64,000 bases of DNA from Adiantum capillus-veneris (GCA_014529385.2 CM043952.1:154579557-154643556); one strand, 5' to 3'; shown: positions 1-11,032, counted from the stretch's first letter. Notes: generated by a model not told the origin, from the sequence alone. A program made the numbers and translations.

Positions 1-1192
1 TTCACATCAAAGTCATACCTCGAATGCATCTCTTAGAGTCACATCATGCATCGTGGCTAGCAGGTGGTCACAAGCAAAAAATTTCTTTGTATGATGCAAT
101 AGTTTTGGACATTGGCAACACAATCCTTCAACAATTCAAACAAATGGCATATATGGAGGGTAAGTGTATTGGAAGCAGACCAAGCATAAAAAAGATGAGA
201 GATAAAACAACTACAAGGAAATTCCATACACCTAGTCCATCACAAACTAGCCGTGTTGTGAACGATGCAATAGGAGACACAAGCCTTCCAAAGATTCCTG
301 AGTTTTTTTAAGATAGAGTTATAGTGATGAAGCAGCGTAATACATTCGCCCATATTAAAGGCGTGGAGGCAAATAGTTCACACAGGCCAGAGTATGTCAC
401 TAAGAATGTTGCACGTCAAAGAAACGCCACAAAATTCTCATTTGGTGGAGTAGTGCAGACAACTCCAAAACCCCCTGCAAAAGGAGAGAATGCCGGGGTG
501 ATGATTCGGGCCATGAAGGTTGACATAAATGACACCATGTGGGCCATTAGAAGGTGCAAACCGGGGAGTAGGTTCACCTACCAAGGAATCATCAAAGGAG
601 GAAAGTGCAAGAAAAAGGTGAATGTATGTAGTGAGGGAACAACTTGCCCAAGTTTTTGAGGAAAACTCAATTGGGAGGGACGTAACAGTGACACATGAGT
701 ATGGTTTTGTAGCAACAATGTGAAGTACGTCTAGAATGTATGTCCACACATTGTGATGCGACCTCCAAGGCCTCCACTTGAGTGGCCAGTGGCACGGGGC
801 ACAGAGAGTAAAAAATAAAGGGAATGCACCTTGCAGGTTTTTATATCGCAACGGAGATTATGGAAGTGCAAGGGAAAAGACGTGTGGGCATGTATAGAAC
901 AGGTTTTTTTGAAGAGGCCTCCAAAAGGATAGACAGTGCAATAGAGTTAGAGATGGACATCACAAGTGGAAGTCATAAAGACAGGATCACAATAGCTAAG
1001 AATCCTTGTTGTACTTGTAGAGACTTCTAAAGGAGGGCAGGGGAGGGAATGGTCTATGTGGCTTGCAAACACTTATATTACATCTACTTAAGAGTGTTTG
1101 GAATGGGCGTAAACCACAACATGTTCATTCATCAATTTAGTTTGGTTGACAATGAGGTCAAAACTTTATTAGAGACCAAAAGGCTGCTGTAA
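1..1192 (+). pseudogene. Degraded ORF ending in a SWIM-type zinc finger
   Basis: Three successive plus-strand open stretches (24-311, 324-659 and 824-1030) read as pieces of one decayed gene entering from the left edge. The last piece ends in the cysteine pair CTC at 1013-1018, and the same frame, after one TAA at 1028-1030, continues to CKH at 1064-1072. This gives the CxC...CxH pattern of SWIM zinc fingers, followed by a hydrophobic LYYIYLRVFGMG helix typical of that domain; the frame closes at 1190-1192. SWIM fingers occur in Mutator-like transposases, FAR1-type proteins and some ubiquitin ligases. Which of these applies cannot be told, since the catalytic part, if any, lies upstream of the window or has decayed. 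The first piece (LLESHHASWLAGG...) was not recognised. SWIM call fairly sure, parent family unknown. Confidence 0.5.
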
Positions 1193-1318
1193 GAATTCTA
1201 CATTTTTGGGTTGCCTTATTCTATTTGAGATGTGGAAATGATGAGAATGTCTTGAGTTGACCACATATTGACTTTTTGTACTATTGTCTTGTGATCTATA
1301 ATTCACATTTAAGCTAGC

Positions 1319-1438
<120 letters not shown>

Positions 1439-1523
1439 AAACCGTTACAAACTAATGAATCTAATACCATGTCTGAAACTGTGTGGGGTATGTGTGATCA
1501 TTGATACTATGGGTACCCAAAGC

Positions 1524-1526
<3 letters not shown>

Positions 1527-1599
<73 letters not shown>
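1527..1599. repeat. (GA)n microsatellite, about 73 bp
   Basis: Second pure GA tract, separated from the first by about 90 bp of unique sequence. The reverse strand reads as an open Leu-Ser frame that is not a gene. Confidence 0.98.
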
Positions 1600-1601
<2 letters not shown>

Positions 1602-2159
1602 GTGTAGGTCTAAGTCGTGGCTAAAAGTGTGAGCAAATCTGAGCACTCTATTAGTGTGTGGTAGACTCTCGAACGTGCAATGAGCATAATGTGCAGAGTC
1701 AATAAGACTCAACATTTTTGCTCCTCCACATCCCATCATCCCTTTTCTTCAAACCTCTTTTGCTCACCATCCTTCTCTTGCAAGTACACGCACAACCTTT
1801 ACACAACAAAGAGGTAAATAATAGGTTGTGATGTAAAATGAGCTTGATTGTGTAAATTTGGAAATTTTAAGGGTAGTGGACTTAAAATCCTTTTGTGGAT
1901 CTCCACTGTACTAGTTAAAAGAGATATTATACTTATGTAAAAACGAAATGATATATTATTAGTATGTTGGTACGACAATGAGAATCTAGCAAGGGGTTAA
2001 GAGAAGGAAAAGCCTTTCGCTTGGATAAACAAGGTGAGGACTTACGATGACATGTTGAAGATAAGGGGGAGGAAAGATTTATTGAAAGTAGGTCTTAATC
2101 AGTGTTGTAGTTGTATTGTTTTAATATAACATTGTATTGTTCATATACATGTGAAATAA
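1600..2159. other. Non-coding spacer
   Basis: No convincing coding frame, repeat ends or RNA gene were seen here. The sequence is ordinary AT-leaning spacer up to the T-rich tail of the neighbouring LINE. Confidence 0.6.
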
Positions 2160-4416
2160 TTTTTTTTTTTAATATTATAAAATTTAAATAACATTTAAAG
2201 TAAGTCTCAATTAGACCATTTTTTTATTTTCTTCTAGTCGGTACCAGCTACTCGCAAATGGCTTATATATCATCAAGGGGCCCCAATAATAAGGTAAATG
2301 GTGCACATTGCACATCAGTATTTTGAAACAAAATAAAACAAAAAGGAAATAAAACAAAAAGACACATAAAAAATCAAAACAAAAGAATTTTTTAATGCTT
2401 TCAAATAAGCATAGAAAATAATTAAACAATTTAGTAAAGTGATTTTTTAAAAATCCTCAAATGAGAGAATCGTTTATCAATACCCGAGTGTTTGAGAAAG
2501 GTGTGTATGAGCTTAGGCTTAAGCCGATTGCAAAGGATGGCAAAGGAGAAAAAACTCGATAAAATATACTAGAAAATAGTTCGAATACTTGGAGAAAGTT
2601 TGTAAGAAAACGCTTTTGGACATTCTCAAACTCTTTCCAAGTAGACTTTGAGATGCTTCCGTCCCACACTTCAACTCCATAAAGAAGAACAGGTGTCACC
2701 AATGCATCAAAAAGATACTTCTTGAGAACCCAACACTTGATGTTTCCCGGATTACACATGTTCTCAAATGCATAATATGCTCTCTTTCCCGCTTCCAAAC
2801 GACGCATAGCACATTCATGCCACTTGTGATTGGATGGAACCTCAAGGCCAAGGTACTTAAAGCTCTCAACAACTTCAAGTGTCTCGTTGTTGTACACAAT
2901 GCATGGCTTCTCCTTATGGTTGGTTTTCACAAGCATAACCTTTGTTTTGGATTCATTTACAATCAGCCCACTATGCAAGCAAAAGTTCTCAAGGACAACC
3001 ATAAGCTTTTGTGCATCTTCTAAAGTGTGTGCTAGAAGCACTACATCATCCGCATACAACAAAAGCATGACTACTGCATTGCAAATAGTGACCTCTTCAA
3101 TGCCTTCTTCTTGCATAAAGTCAAGTACCATTTGTTCCAATTGATCGATGCATAGACCAAAGAGAGTTGGTGACAATGGACATCCTTGTTTAACCCCAAT
3201 AGTGCTTACAAAAATTTCTGAAATTTCTCTTCCCATGCGCAATTGACAAATCACCTTCTCATAGATTCTAGAAACCGCAAGCATAAACTCACTTGGCACT
3301 TGGAGTTCTTCCATCCTTCTCCACAAATTGTTACGTGGAATCATATCTAAGGCTTTCTTAAAGTCCACAAAACAACAATACAATCGCTTGCCTTTCAACC
3401 GACTTTCCTCCATGAGAACACGAAGAGTGACAAGATGATCAATGGTGCTATGGCATCGACGAAAACCCGCTTGTCCCTTTGCACTTGTCATTCTCTTCAG
3501 CCCAATCACTCAATTTCATCTCCATTATGCACCCAAACAACTTTGCCATACGAGACCCAATCATTATAGTCCGGTAGTTGCTTACATTCTTTACATCCCC
3601 TCCTTTATGCAAAGGCTTAACCCAATTAGTACTCCAATCATAAGGCATACCATGTTGAAGTGCAAGGTTGAACATATCACACATCCACTCATGGGTAAAA
3701 TCTCCCGTCCATTTGATCATCTCCGGCTTGATACCTTGAAGATCTCCCGCTTTGCGAGTGGCCAACTTTTCAAGCCCACCGCATACATCCTCAATAGTAA
3801 AAAAAGACGGCATACATGGGAGTGAACCATAAAATGGCATTTTTTCAGTATTTGCTTGCTCATATAATTGCCTACAATGTGTGTACATATCCACTAGACT
3901 CAAGTTACCAAAATTCTCAACCCGCTTGCCTCTCAAGTTTCTCCAAAATCTTCCACATGCATGTGCCTTTTCTTGGACTTGATATTCTTGTTGCTTTACT
4001 TCCCATCTTCTTCTCTTCTTTTGAATCAATTCCTTGTATGTATGCAAATGACTTTGATAGTTGTCTTTGTCCATAGTTGCATCAAGCTTTATCAAGGACT
4101 TTCAAGCATCTTGACATTCTTTATCAAACCACCTTTTGCTTGATCTATCTTTGTTGATACCATGGAGATGCTTTATGGCAAAGCATTCTTCCGCACAAGA
4201 ACAAATAGCTTTCTTGAAAGCTTCCAATTTAGTTTCCAATGGTGCATCACATTGAAGCTTTGTCATCCATAATTTTTGTTCAACCATTTCAATGTACATT
4301 GGTGCCCATTTGAAATCCATACATAGTGATAACTTCTCTTTCCTTTGGCTGAGATTATCATGCTTAGTTGCTTCTCCTCATGAAAGGCCAATACATAAGG
4401 TGCGATGGTCGGATTC

Positions 4417-4417
<1 letters not shown>
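2160..4417 (-). mobile_element. 5'-truncated LINE (non-LTR retrotransposon)
   Basis: In minus-strand order the element starts with the last motif of an apurinic-type endonuclease (SDHRTL, near 4411), then a linker, then a reverse transcriptase, then a 3' region ending in a run of about 11 T on the plus strand (2160-2170), which is a short poly-A tail. The 5' break coincides exactly with a (GA)n tract that starts at 4418, so the endonuclease body is missing. This fits the usual 5' truncation of LINEs or replacement by microsatellite expansion. Target duplications could not be identified. The clade (L1-like versus other plant LINE) was not resolved. Confidence 0.82.
2457..4320 (-). pseudogene. 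LINE ORF2 fragment: endonuclease end, linker and reverse transcriptase
   Basis: The reverse transcriptase is recognisable along its length: GFRRCHSTIDHL (finger/palm), CFVDFKKALDMIPR (motif A), GVKQGCPLSPTLFGL (motif B), the catalytic YADDVVLL box (motif C, FADD-type with Tyr) and the following CLHSGLIVNESKTKV and FKYLGLEV motifs. Upstream, WKPLHKGGD-like and NYRTIMIG motifs mark the start of the domain. The gene is broken. The frames 4320-4102 and 4095-3448 are separated by a stop, and the segments 4095-3448 and 3509-2457 overlap in different frames, placing a frameshift near 3450-3509. No enzyme would be made. The LINE-type RT would prime on nicked target DNA in the nucleus. Confidence 0.85.
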
Positions 4418-4490
<73 letters not shown>

Positions 4491-4760
4491 CACAAATGAA
4501 CTTCTTGTATTATTGTCTTTGGATCTGTAATTCAATTTATGTCAGGTAGATGGAGAGAGAGAAAAAGGGTGGCGGAGAGAGAAGGTCAATAGGATAGAGA
4601 GAGACACACAGAGAGAGAGAGAGAGAGAAGAAGAAGAAGAAGAAGAAGAAGAAGAAGAAGAAGAAGAAGAAGAAGAAGAAGAAGAGAGTTGTAACGCCTT
4701 AAGAAACTATCCCAGGAGACCTTAAAGATCTAGTCGACGAGGAGTTGAACTCAAGACCTA

Positions 4761-4819
<59 letters not shown>

Positions 4820-4872
4820 TTGATTTTTACTTCAAGTTTATCTTAGCAAGGTGGAGAGAAAGAGTGTGAGGG

Positions 4873-4930
<58 letters not shown>
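4418..4930. repeat. Microsatellite cluster: (GA)n, (GAA)n, (GA)n, (GA)n
   Basis: GA tracts lie at about 4418-4487, 4611-4629, 4765-4816 and 4876-4930. A pure GAA trinucleotide tract lies at 4627-4686. All open frames across them are repeat artefacts. The interval 4688-4763 between tracts is a separate dispersed repeat. Confidence 0.95.
4688..4763. repeat. Dispersed repeat shared with the CACTA element at 43669-50794
   Basis: The sequence from GTTGTAACGCC to AAGACCTATTA closely resembles 44381-44460, including the identical stretch GACGAGGAGTTGAACTCAAG. Its first half also resembles 44583-44640 and 45330-45400. Every copy sits beside a GA, GAA or CA microsatellite. On the reverse strand GAGTTCAACTCC weakly resembles a tRNA B box, so a SINE relic is possible but unproven. 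Confidence 0.6.
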
Positions 4931-4935
<5 letters not shown>

Positions 4936-5159
4936 GAGAAGGGATATGGGGAGAGACAAAGGGGGGCGAAGAGAGATTTTGGGGAGGGGAGCAAAGGAGA
5001 GGAGCCGAGAGCACAACAAATCGTGCAAACACACTCACACACACATACCACCATAGAAACTCACATAGGTTGGAGGGGGAGAGACGACACACACTGTTTG
5101 CCCCCTTTCTTTCTTCTCTATCTTATGCACTAAGGCACAATACACATTGTAGTTAGTGT

Positions 5160-5247
5160 CAGTGACTCACACAAGTGTATAGATGTACATTTAGGGTTAG
5201 TAGCAGTTAGTGATGGGCGGTCGGCCACATGGCCGTTAAACCTAACA
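5160..5247 (-). repeat. Start of the copia 3' LTR (far end not determined)
   Basis: On the minus strand the sequence AAGTGGGAGAA is followed by TGTTAGGTTTAACGG, the expected polypurine tract and LTR start after a copia pol. The other boundary is lost among microsatellites to the left. Confidence 0.5.
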
Positions 5248-6900
5248 TTCTCCCACTTGATGGCCAATGTGGGAGACCATAAGAATGGAAGAGAACCACT
5301 CTTTGCCCAATGCCCATCAACTCACAAGAATGCTGAAACTGATGACTGGAGAGACTTTTAGTGAGTGCATCTGCTGTGTTCTCTAACGTAGGAATCTTCA
5401 CTAAATCACGGCTCTTGTTTACGAGCCATTTACGATTGAAGTAAACACGCACATCAACATGTTTTGTTCTGGAATGAAACACTAGATTGTTAGCCAAGGC
5501 AATATCACTCCGACTATCACAATGAAGAACTGGTGTACATTACTCCAATCCAAGATCTTTCCCTAGGCGAGCAAGCAAAATAGCTTCTTTGCACACCTCA
5601 CTTAATGCAACATACTATGCCTCTGTGGTAGAAATGGATGTACAATCTTGAAGAACGGATCTCCAAGAAATAGCAGAACTAGCGAATGTGTAAATCCAAC
5701 CTGTTGTTGATTTATGACTGTCAACACAGCCTGCATAATCAGTGCCTACAAATTCCTGAATAGATGACTCTCCATGACCATAGCATAACTATCTATTTGC
5801 ACTACCACTCAAGTATCTAAGAATCAACTTGACAACATCCTAATGCTTTTTACCAGGGTTAGAAATAAATTTGCTGACAATTCCCATTGCATGTGCAATG
5901 TCAGGTCTTGTAGCCACCATGGCATACATGAGACTACCACAAGCTGAAGCATAAGGAACCTTAGCCATTGCAGATTTTTCCTCAGCAGATTTGGGATAGT
6001 CGTTCGTGCTAAGTTTCAAATATGCAGGCAATGGAGTACTCAAATCCTTCCCCTTCGTCATGTTGAAACGATCAAGAACCTTGTGTACATACCCTTTTTG
6101 AGAAAGGTACAACAACCTCTTATTACGGTCACGAGTAATGTGCATACCCAAAATGTGATTGGCTTCACCCAATTCTTTCATGTCAAATTGACTTTTTAGC
6201 TTGGTTTTTAAGTCAACAATTCCTTCTTGGAATGACCAGCAATAAGCATGTCATCTACATAAAGGATAAGCATAATAAGCTGTTCATTGGGTTGTCTTTT
6301 CACATAAATACATGGATCCTCATTACTATGTTTATAGCCTAGGGAATGCATAAATGAATAAACTCTTGATACCATTGTTTGGATGATTGCTTCAAGCCAT
6401 AGAGATTTTTCAGGAGCTTAAAGACCAAATGTTCCTTGCCCTTTAGCACAAACCCTTCATATTGCTGCATATAAATCCCTTCCTTAAGATCACCATGTAA
6501 GAAAGCTGTAATGACATCCATTTGATCAAGCTCCATATATTCAGTGGCAACCAAAGAAAGCAACATTCTCAGTGTGGTCATCTTGACCACTAAAGAGAAG
6601 ATTTCTTGGAAATCGACACCATATTCTTGCTTGAAACCTTTGGCCACTAAACGAGCTTTGTAACTGACAATCTTCTTCTTGTAAACCCATTTACAAGGCA
6701 ATGCTTTCCTACCTTTTGGCGATGGAACAAGTTCCCATGTTTTGTTGTTTGCAATACTGGACAACTCCCTCTTCATAGCATGTTCCTGTTGAGCCTTATC
6801 ATTGGCTAGCATAGCCTCTTTGTAATATGAAGGCTCACCACTCTCTCTCTCAAAAAGACAAAATCCACGCCTGGAACAAAACGTTCTAGCGAATGCATTA

Positions 6901-7792
6901 GGAGATTTTGGAGGTCATTTGGAGGGCCTTCTAAGAAATTCTATTTCTCTCTCGACAAAATGTTCTTAAAATATACTTGCACTTGTTGTGTATGTCCAAA
7001 AGGACAACTGGATACTCTCAAAAGTGAACCCAACTTTTCAAAAATCCTTGAAAACGGTCACTTTTCCATTTAGTGTGTGTGTCGTTTTCATGAAGTACAC
7101 GACGCTCATTCAATATAGCTTTTGTCATCATTGAAATTAAAAAATTCACAAAATTATCGTTTGGTGTTAGAATTTAAAGTTTTTGACACCACCAATGCGT
7201 CCAAAATGACCAAAAACTTCAAAAACGTCCATCTACTTACCTCAATCTGACACCCAGAGGGAGAAATTACCCCTAAAAAGGAGATTTTGCCTCATGGCAC
7301 GTGAGGGGGCATATGGAAAATTCCAAATGGCCCTCCGTATGCTATGAGGCAAAAAATAAAAAATTTGGATCACGGAGCGTAGAGGGTCATCTAGAATTCT
7401 CCAGATGGTCCCTCGCGCACCATGATCCCAGGGGTTTTTTAACGATTTTTCTCTCTCCGGATGTCAGATTGAGGGAAGTAAATAGGCATTTTTTAGGTTT
7501 TTGGACATTTTGGATTCATTGGCAGTGTCAAAAGCTTCAATTTCCAACATTAATTGATAGGTTTATGACTTTTTAAAATTTCAATGATGACGAAAGACAT
7601 ATTAAATGAGCGTCGTCTACCTCATGAAAAAGACATTCGCATTGAATGAAAAGGCGACCGTTTTCAAGGACCACTGATACGTTTTTTATATTTTTCTTAA
7701 TATCAATCTATTTTTCTATGTAAAGTAGCCTCTATTTTTCTATGTAACGTAGCCTCTTCTAAAAGGCCCTCCAAAAGACCTCCGCAATCTCC
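6901..7792. mobile_element. 892-bp long-inverted-repeat (foldback or MITE-like) element inside the copia remnant
   Basis: The left end GGAGATTTTGGAGGTC and the right end, read on the reverse strand (GGAGATTGCGGAGGTC), match. The match continues inward through GGAGGGCCTT, TTGAAAACGGTC, ACGACGCTCAT, CATCATTGAAATT and CTCAATCTGACA almost to the centre near 7340-7350, so each half is an arm of roughly 440 bp. The element is flanked by TA on both sides (6899-6900 and 7793-7794), suggesting a TA target duplication, though a 3-bp TTA/TAA site is also possible. No transposase is encoded, so it is non-autonomous; superfamily uncertain. It interrupts the copia linker between 7793-7930 and 6840-6900. 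Confidence 0.72.
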
Positions 7793-7935
7793 TAATGTGA
7801 GACTCTTTGAGATCTCTGTGATTGATCAGAACTTGTACTAGCATGTGTAGTAATTGGCTCAAGAGATGTCTTGACAGGAGGTGATACATCAGAAAATGTC
7901 ACTTTTCGGAATTCAACCTCTTTCACTAGCTATCT

Positions 7936-8181
7936 ATGCATAGTCTTATTAAAGACAACATCATTGCTATGGATCACTATTCGACTTTCCGGATGTTTAA
8001 GATGTTTGTTGTTGATGAAAAATTGGATGGGGAAAATTACCCTATGTGGGATCACATGATGCAACATGTCCTCGTGTCAAAGGGCATTTGGAACATTGTG
8101 CATGGCATTGATATACGTCTTGGTAGTGCGGATACAGATGATGTTGAGGCAACTCTAGGTTTTGGTGCCATGGTTGCTTCT
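7936..8181 (+). mobile_element. Ty1/copia gag, left half (interrupted by CACTA)
   Basis: The frame shows the copia gag signature KLDGENYPMW followed by VLVSKGIWNIV, typical of the N-terminal part of plant copia gag before the UBN2 domain. A sensible start is the Met at 7969. The frame runs into CACTA terminal sequence at 8182. The other half of the same gag region lies at 35380-35612, on the far side of the 27-kb insertion. Its left border abuts the minus-strand copia at about 7935 in head-to-head orientation. Fossil fragment. Confidence 0.8.
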
Positions 8182-8372
8182 CACTATAAGAGGAGCTGTC
8201 TATAACCGCGTCCATAGCCGCGGAAAAACAAAGAAAAAAGGAGAGACAAAAAATTGCAGGAGTGGCAATAACCGCGGCTATGAACGCGGTAGTGGTTTCT
8301 CAACAATAAGCACGGTAATAGTCGTGGCAATATACCCGCTGCTATTACCGCGCTTATTTCCGCTACACGCTA
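8182..8372. repeat. Left terminus and subterminal repeats of the first CACTA
   Basis: CACTATAAGAGG at the outer edge is followed by about 170 bp containing clustered motifs of the type ATAACCGCG, ATAGCCGCGG, GAACGCGGTAG and ATTACCGCGC in both orientations. In this superfamily such subterminal repeats bind the transposon's own regulatory protein; the binding itself is inferred. Confidence 0.65.
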
Positions 8373-8374
8373 AT

Positions 8375-8442
8375 TCAAAAATAAAGGTGCTCATTTGGGC
8401 CACCCAATTTTGGGTAGCCCAAATGAGCACCTTTATTTTTGA
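8375..8442. repeat. 68-bp near-perfect hairpin
   Basis: Two 33-base arms (beginning TCAAAAATAAAGGTGCTC) separated by 2 bases pair with a single mismatch near the loop. It lies immediately inside the CACTA subterminal repeats. The loop is too short for a classical microRNA precursor. Confidence 0.9.
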
Positions 8443-8640
8443 CCTACATAAAACAATGAAACAACAATTGTTTTTTGGAAGAGTATAAAAAAGACCAAAG
8501 AATTGAAATTGAATTTACTTTACCTTGACAATTTAAAATGCAGAAGATCAACTATTTAAAAAAGTTACATTAAAAAGTAAATAGTTGTATATACATTGTG
8601 CCACATTGGGACTTTACAAAAGTTCAGACAAAACATTTTC

Positions 8641-9800
8641 TATCTAATCTTCTTGTATCTCGTCATCGTCCAGAGGCACGTATGTTGGATCACTTTGACT
8701 CTACATAAACCCAAACCAAATTAAACAACTATCAACAACTCAGAACAATTGATACAAAATTACTTGTTAAAACTTACCGCTTGTAGTGGTCCAAGCGCCG
8801 CTTGTCTGTATGATGATCCTGTTTTGCAGCTTGATTGCTCTTCTCTTGAATTGCCCACTCCCACTCCGCGTCTGCCATGTTGCCACCGCGGTAACTCCTG
8901 TCTGGATCTCTGATCTAGTTGGCTGACCAGATCTCTGATCTGGTTGGCTGCTGCGTGCCGCAGACTCGACTGTTTGTTTTTTAGAAATGTCTTTATGTAG
9001 CCTTCCAACCATTGTTGTGAAAAACATTGATCGGGGCATTTGGAAATCTAGCTAATAGAGCGTCCTCAATGTACCATGCATGATCGGACAGTTGGTCTCT
9101 AAACTTTATAAAATAGCTCTTATACGTTGAATGTATAAGAATTTGTAGATGGCGTCAAAATGCCATGCCCTATGTTGTGCCGAAGTCCACCTCCCCACCA
9201 TATTTAACCCTGTAGTAGTGCCCATGCATGTTTGGCATGGTGCGTTAGTATCCTCGTCCTCTGCATCGGGGGCGGCACGCTCTGAAAGTGGGGACTCCGT
9301 TCCCCCACCACTACCAAAACATGCAAAACCACAAGATCCGCCACCGCTTCGTCCCTCACGATGCTTGCTAACCTGAGATGAGCGTCGGCACGTGCTGCTA
9401 GAGAAAGTCCGTCGATGATGTTATGGCGAAGCAGGAGTGGAATGGAGTGGCGCAGGACCCTCCAATGCCATGGGAGTGGGACCCTGCAATGCAAGGGGAG
9501 TAGGACCCTACGATGGAATAGAAGTAGGATGATAGAAAGAGAGAGTAGAGGGAGGTGCCATCGATGCAAGGCTCTGTAGAGTAAGGAGTCCCTCCCTAAA
9601 TCCCCCATGGTGTAGTCTACGGAGAAATGCCATAGGTCGCAATCTGCTACGAAGTGTAGCGGCCAAACAAATCCTCCATTGAACGCAGATACTACTCTCA
9701 TAAAGAGAGAGCCCGCTGTAGGTCTGGATCTACGACCGGTGGAGGAACCTAAGAAGGGTAGGTGTAGGATGGCCATGCCTGCAAATAACAAAAAAAATCT
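8641..9800 (-). pseudogene. Unrecognised spliced ORF on the minus strand of the first CACTA
   Basis: The strongest evidence is an exon end with a good donor (AAGCG then GTAAGT at about 8777) and a last exon in which an acceptor near 8697 leads in frame to SDPTYVPLDDDEIQED and a stop close to 8650. The preceding exon reads MADAEWEWAIQEKSNQ and, further upstream, QLSDHAWYIEDALLARFPN. Between these segments the frame has stops, so the gene is decayed. A proline-, serine- and threonine-rich stretch lies upstream (about 9480-9200), loosely like the first exon of the second ORF in the other CACTA. It might be that element's counterpart, but the orientation is opposite and no motif settles it. Function unknown. 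Confidence 0.3.
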
Positions 9801-10275
9801 ATGACACTCATGGTTTAGGGTTAACTACGTAGAAACATTCTTTATTTCTTTGCTTGTTCTCACCGACTCAAGACTTGGGTCCACTCGAGGCAATGTCCGC
9901 CCAGGGTGGGAGCCTACCTGGATGTGAACCAACCAAAAGAACAGCCAACTGGCTTCTCCTCACCAGTTGGTATCTTCTCTGACATCTACAGTACAAAGAG
10001 CAATATAAGATTAAGCTTTTCACCCTACTCACTCATCTATAAATATGTACACAAGTATATTCGTACACAAACACGTAGATACATATACATACTAGTAGAC
10101 CTAAGTAAAGGCTAGTAGTGCCAAAGGTCAAGTGCACCTCTTTAGATATCATTGCAGTCTCAACTATGGTAAAACCAAAGGTGCATTGCGGTAATCCATG
10201 CATGAGTGGATCAATGACTACAACAACATGATTAAAAAAGGACTATACCGAAGAGGAAATGTCTAACCTTCGGGT
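9801..10275. other. Non-coding CACTA interior
   Basis: No gene recognised. The open frame at 9906-10115 has no family features. The sequence is AT-leaning with short TATA/CACA runs. Confidence 0.5.
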
Positions 10276-10386
10276 GCTATGCTCCCGTACTTAGTGCCTA
10301 CATACATGCAAAAAGTGATGTAGCCATCGTTTTGTGTAGCCATCCTTTTGCCGCATGTATGTAGGCACCAAGTACGGGAGTATAGC
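10276..10386. repeat. Inverted repeat with 34-bp arms
   Basis: Arms at 10276-10309 and 10353-10386 pair with two mismatches and enclose a 43-bp loop. The left arm begins GCTATGCTCCCGTACTTAG. Confidence 0.9.
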
Positions 10387-10390
10387 ATCG

Positions 10391-10568
10391 TTTTGTGTTG
10401 GCTGCACCTAGATTCAACGTCTAAGTGATCAATTGATCGTAACATTACACTTCTAATGTAATGCAATAAGTAAATGTAGCCATCATTTTGTGTTGGCTGC
10501 AACTAGATTCAACGTCTAAGTGATCAATTGATCGTAACATTACACTTCTAATGTAATTCAATAAGTAA
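10391..10568. repeat. 95-bp tandem duplication
   Basis: The unit starting TTTTGTGTTGGCTGCA at 10391 repeats at 10486 with very few differences, including a complete copy of CTAAGTGATCAATTGATCG. It directly follows the 34-bp-arm inverted repeat, and part of the motif (GCCATCGTTTTGTGT) also occurs in that repeat's loop. Confidence 0.88.
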
Positions 10569-10584
10569 CTCCATTTCTCTCACT

Positions 10585-10790
10585 TAGTCTCTCTCTCTCT
10601 CTGTCTCTCTCTCTCTCTCCCTCTCGCTCTCCCCCTCTCGGTCGTGCAGTTGAACTACGAAGCGGAAGCTCCATCCTAGAGTCATTCCTGTGCCTTTATG
10701 TAAAGCAAGCACTCTCTCCCCCTCTTTCCCTCTTTCCCTATCCCTCTCTATTCCTCTCTTTCCCCCTCTCTATTTACTCTCTCTCTTTCC

Positions 10791-10828
<38 letters not shown>

Positions 10829-10876
10829 TTTTCTCTCTATCTCTATCTCTCTCTATTCCTATCTCCCTCTCTATTC

Positions 10877-10937
<61 letters not shown>

Positions 10938-10992
10938 ATTCCCTCATTCCATCTCTATCTCTCCCTCTTTCTCTCATTCCTATCTCTCTCTA

Positions 10993-11032
<40 letters not shown>

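Larger units (their letters stand above)
5160..7935 (-). mobile_element. Ty1/copia remnant, minus strand: pol end and start of 3' LTR
   Basis: In minus-strand order: a linker segment (7930-7793), a 892-bp foreign insertion, copia reverse transcriptase (6840-5840, with KWVYKKK, LVAKGFKQ, TAFLHGDL and GLKQSSKQWY motifs, then LGMHITRD and ATRPDIAHAMG) and the RNase H end (5497-5250, HSRTKHVDV and ENTADALTK). Directly after it a purine-rich tract precedes TGTTAGG at 5247, which reads as polypurine tract plus the first bases of the 3' LTR; the far LTR end is unclear. Fossil copy broken in several places, old. Confidence 0.82.

Noticed and set aside
9204-9791. 195-codon minus-strand frame
   Set aside because: Its residue pattern (His/Leu/Arg-rich) looks like an out-of-frame reading of Pro/Thr/Ser-rich sequence; only the spliced end nearby is supported.
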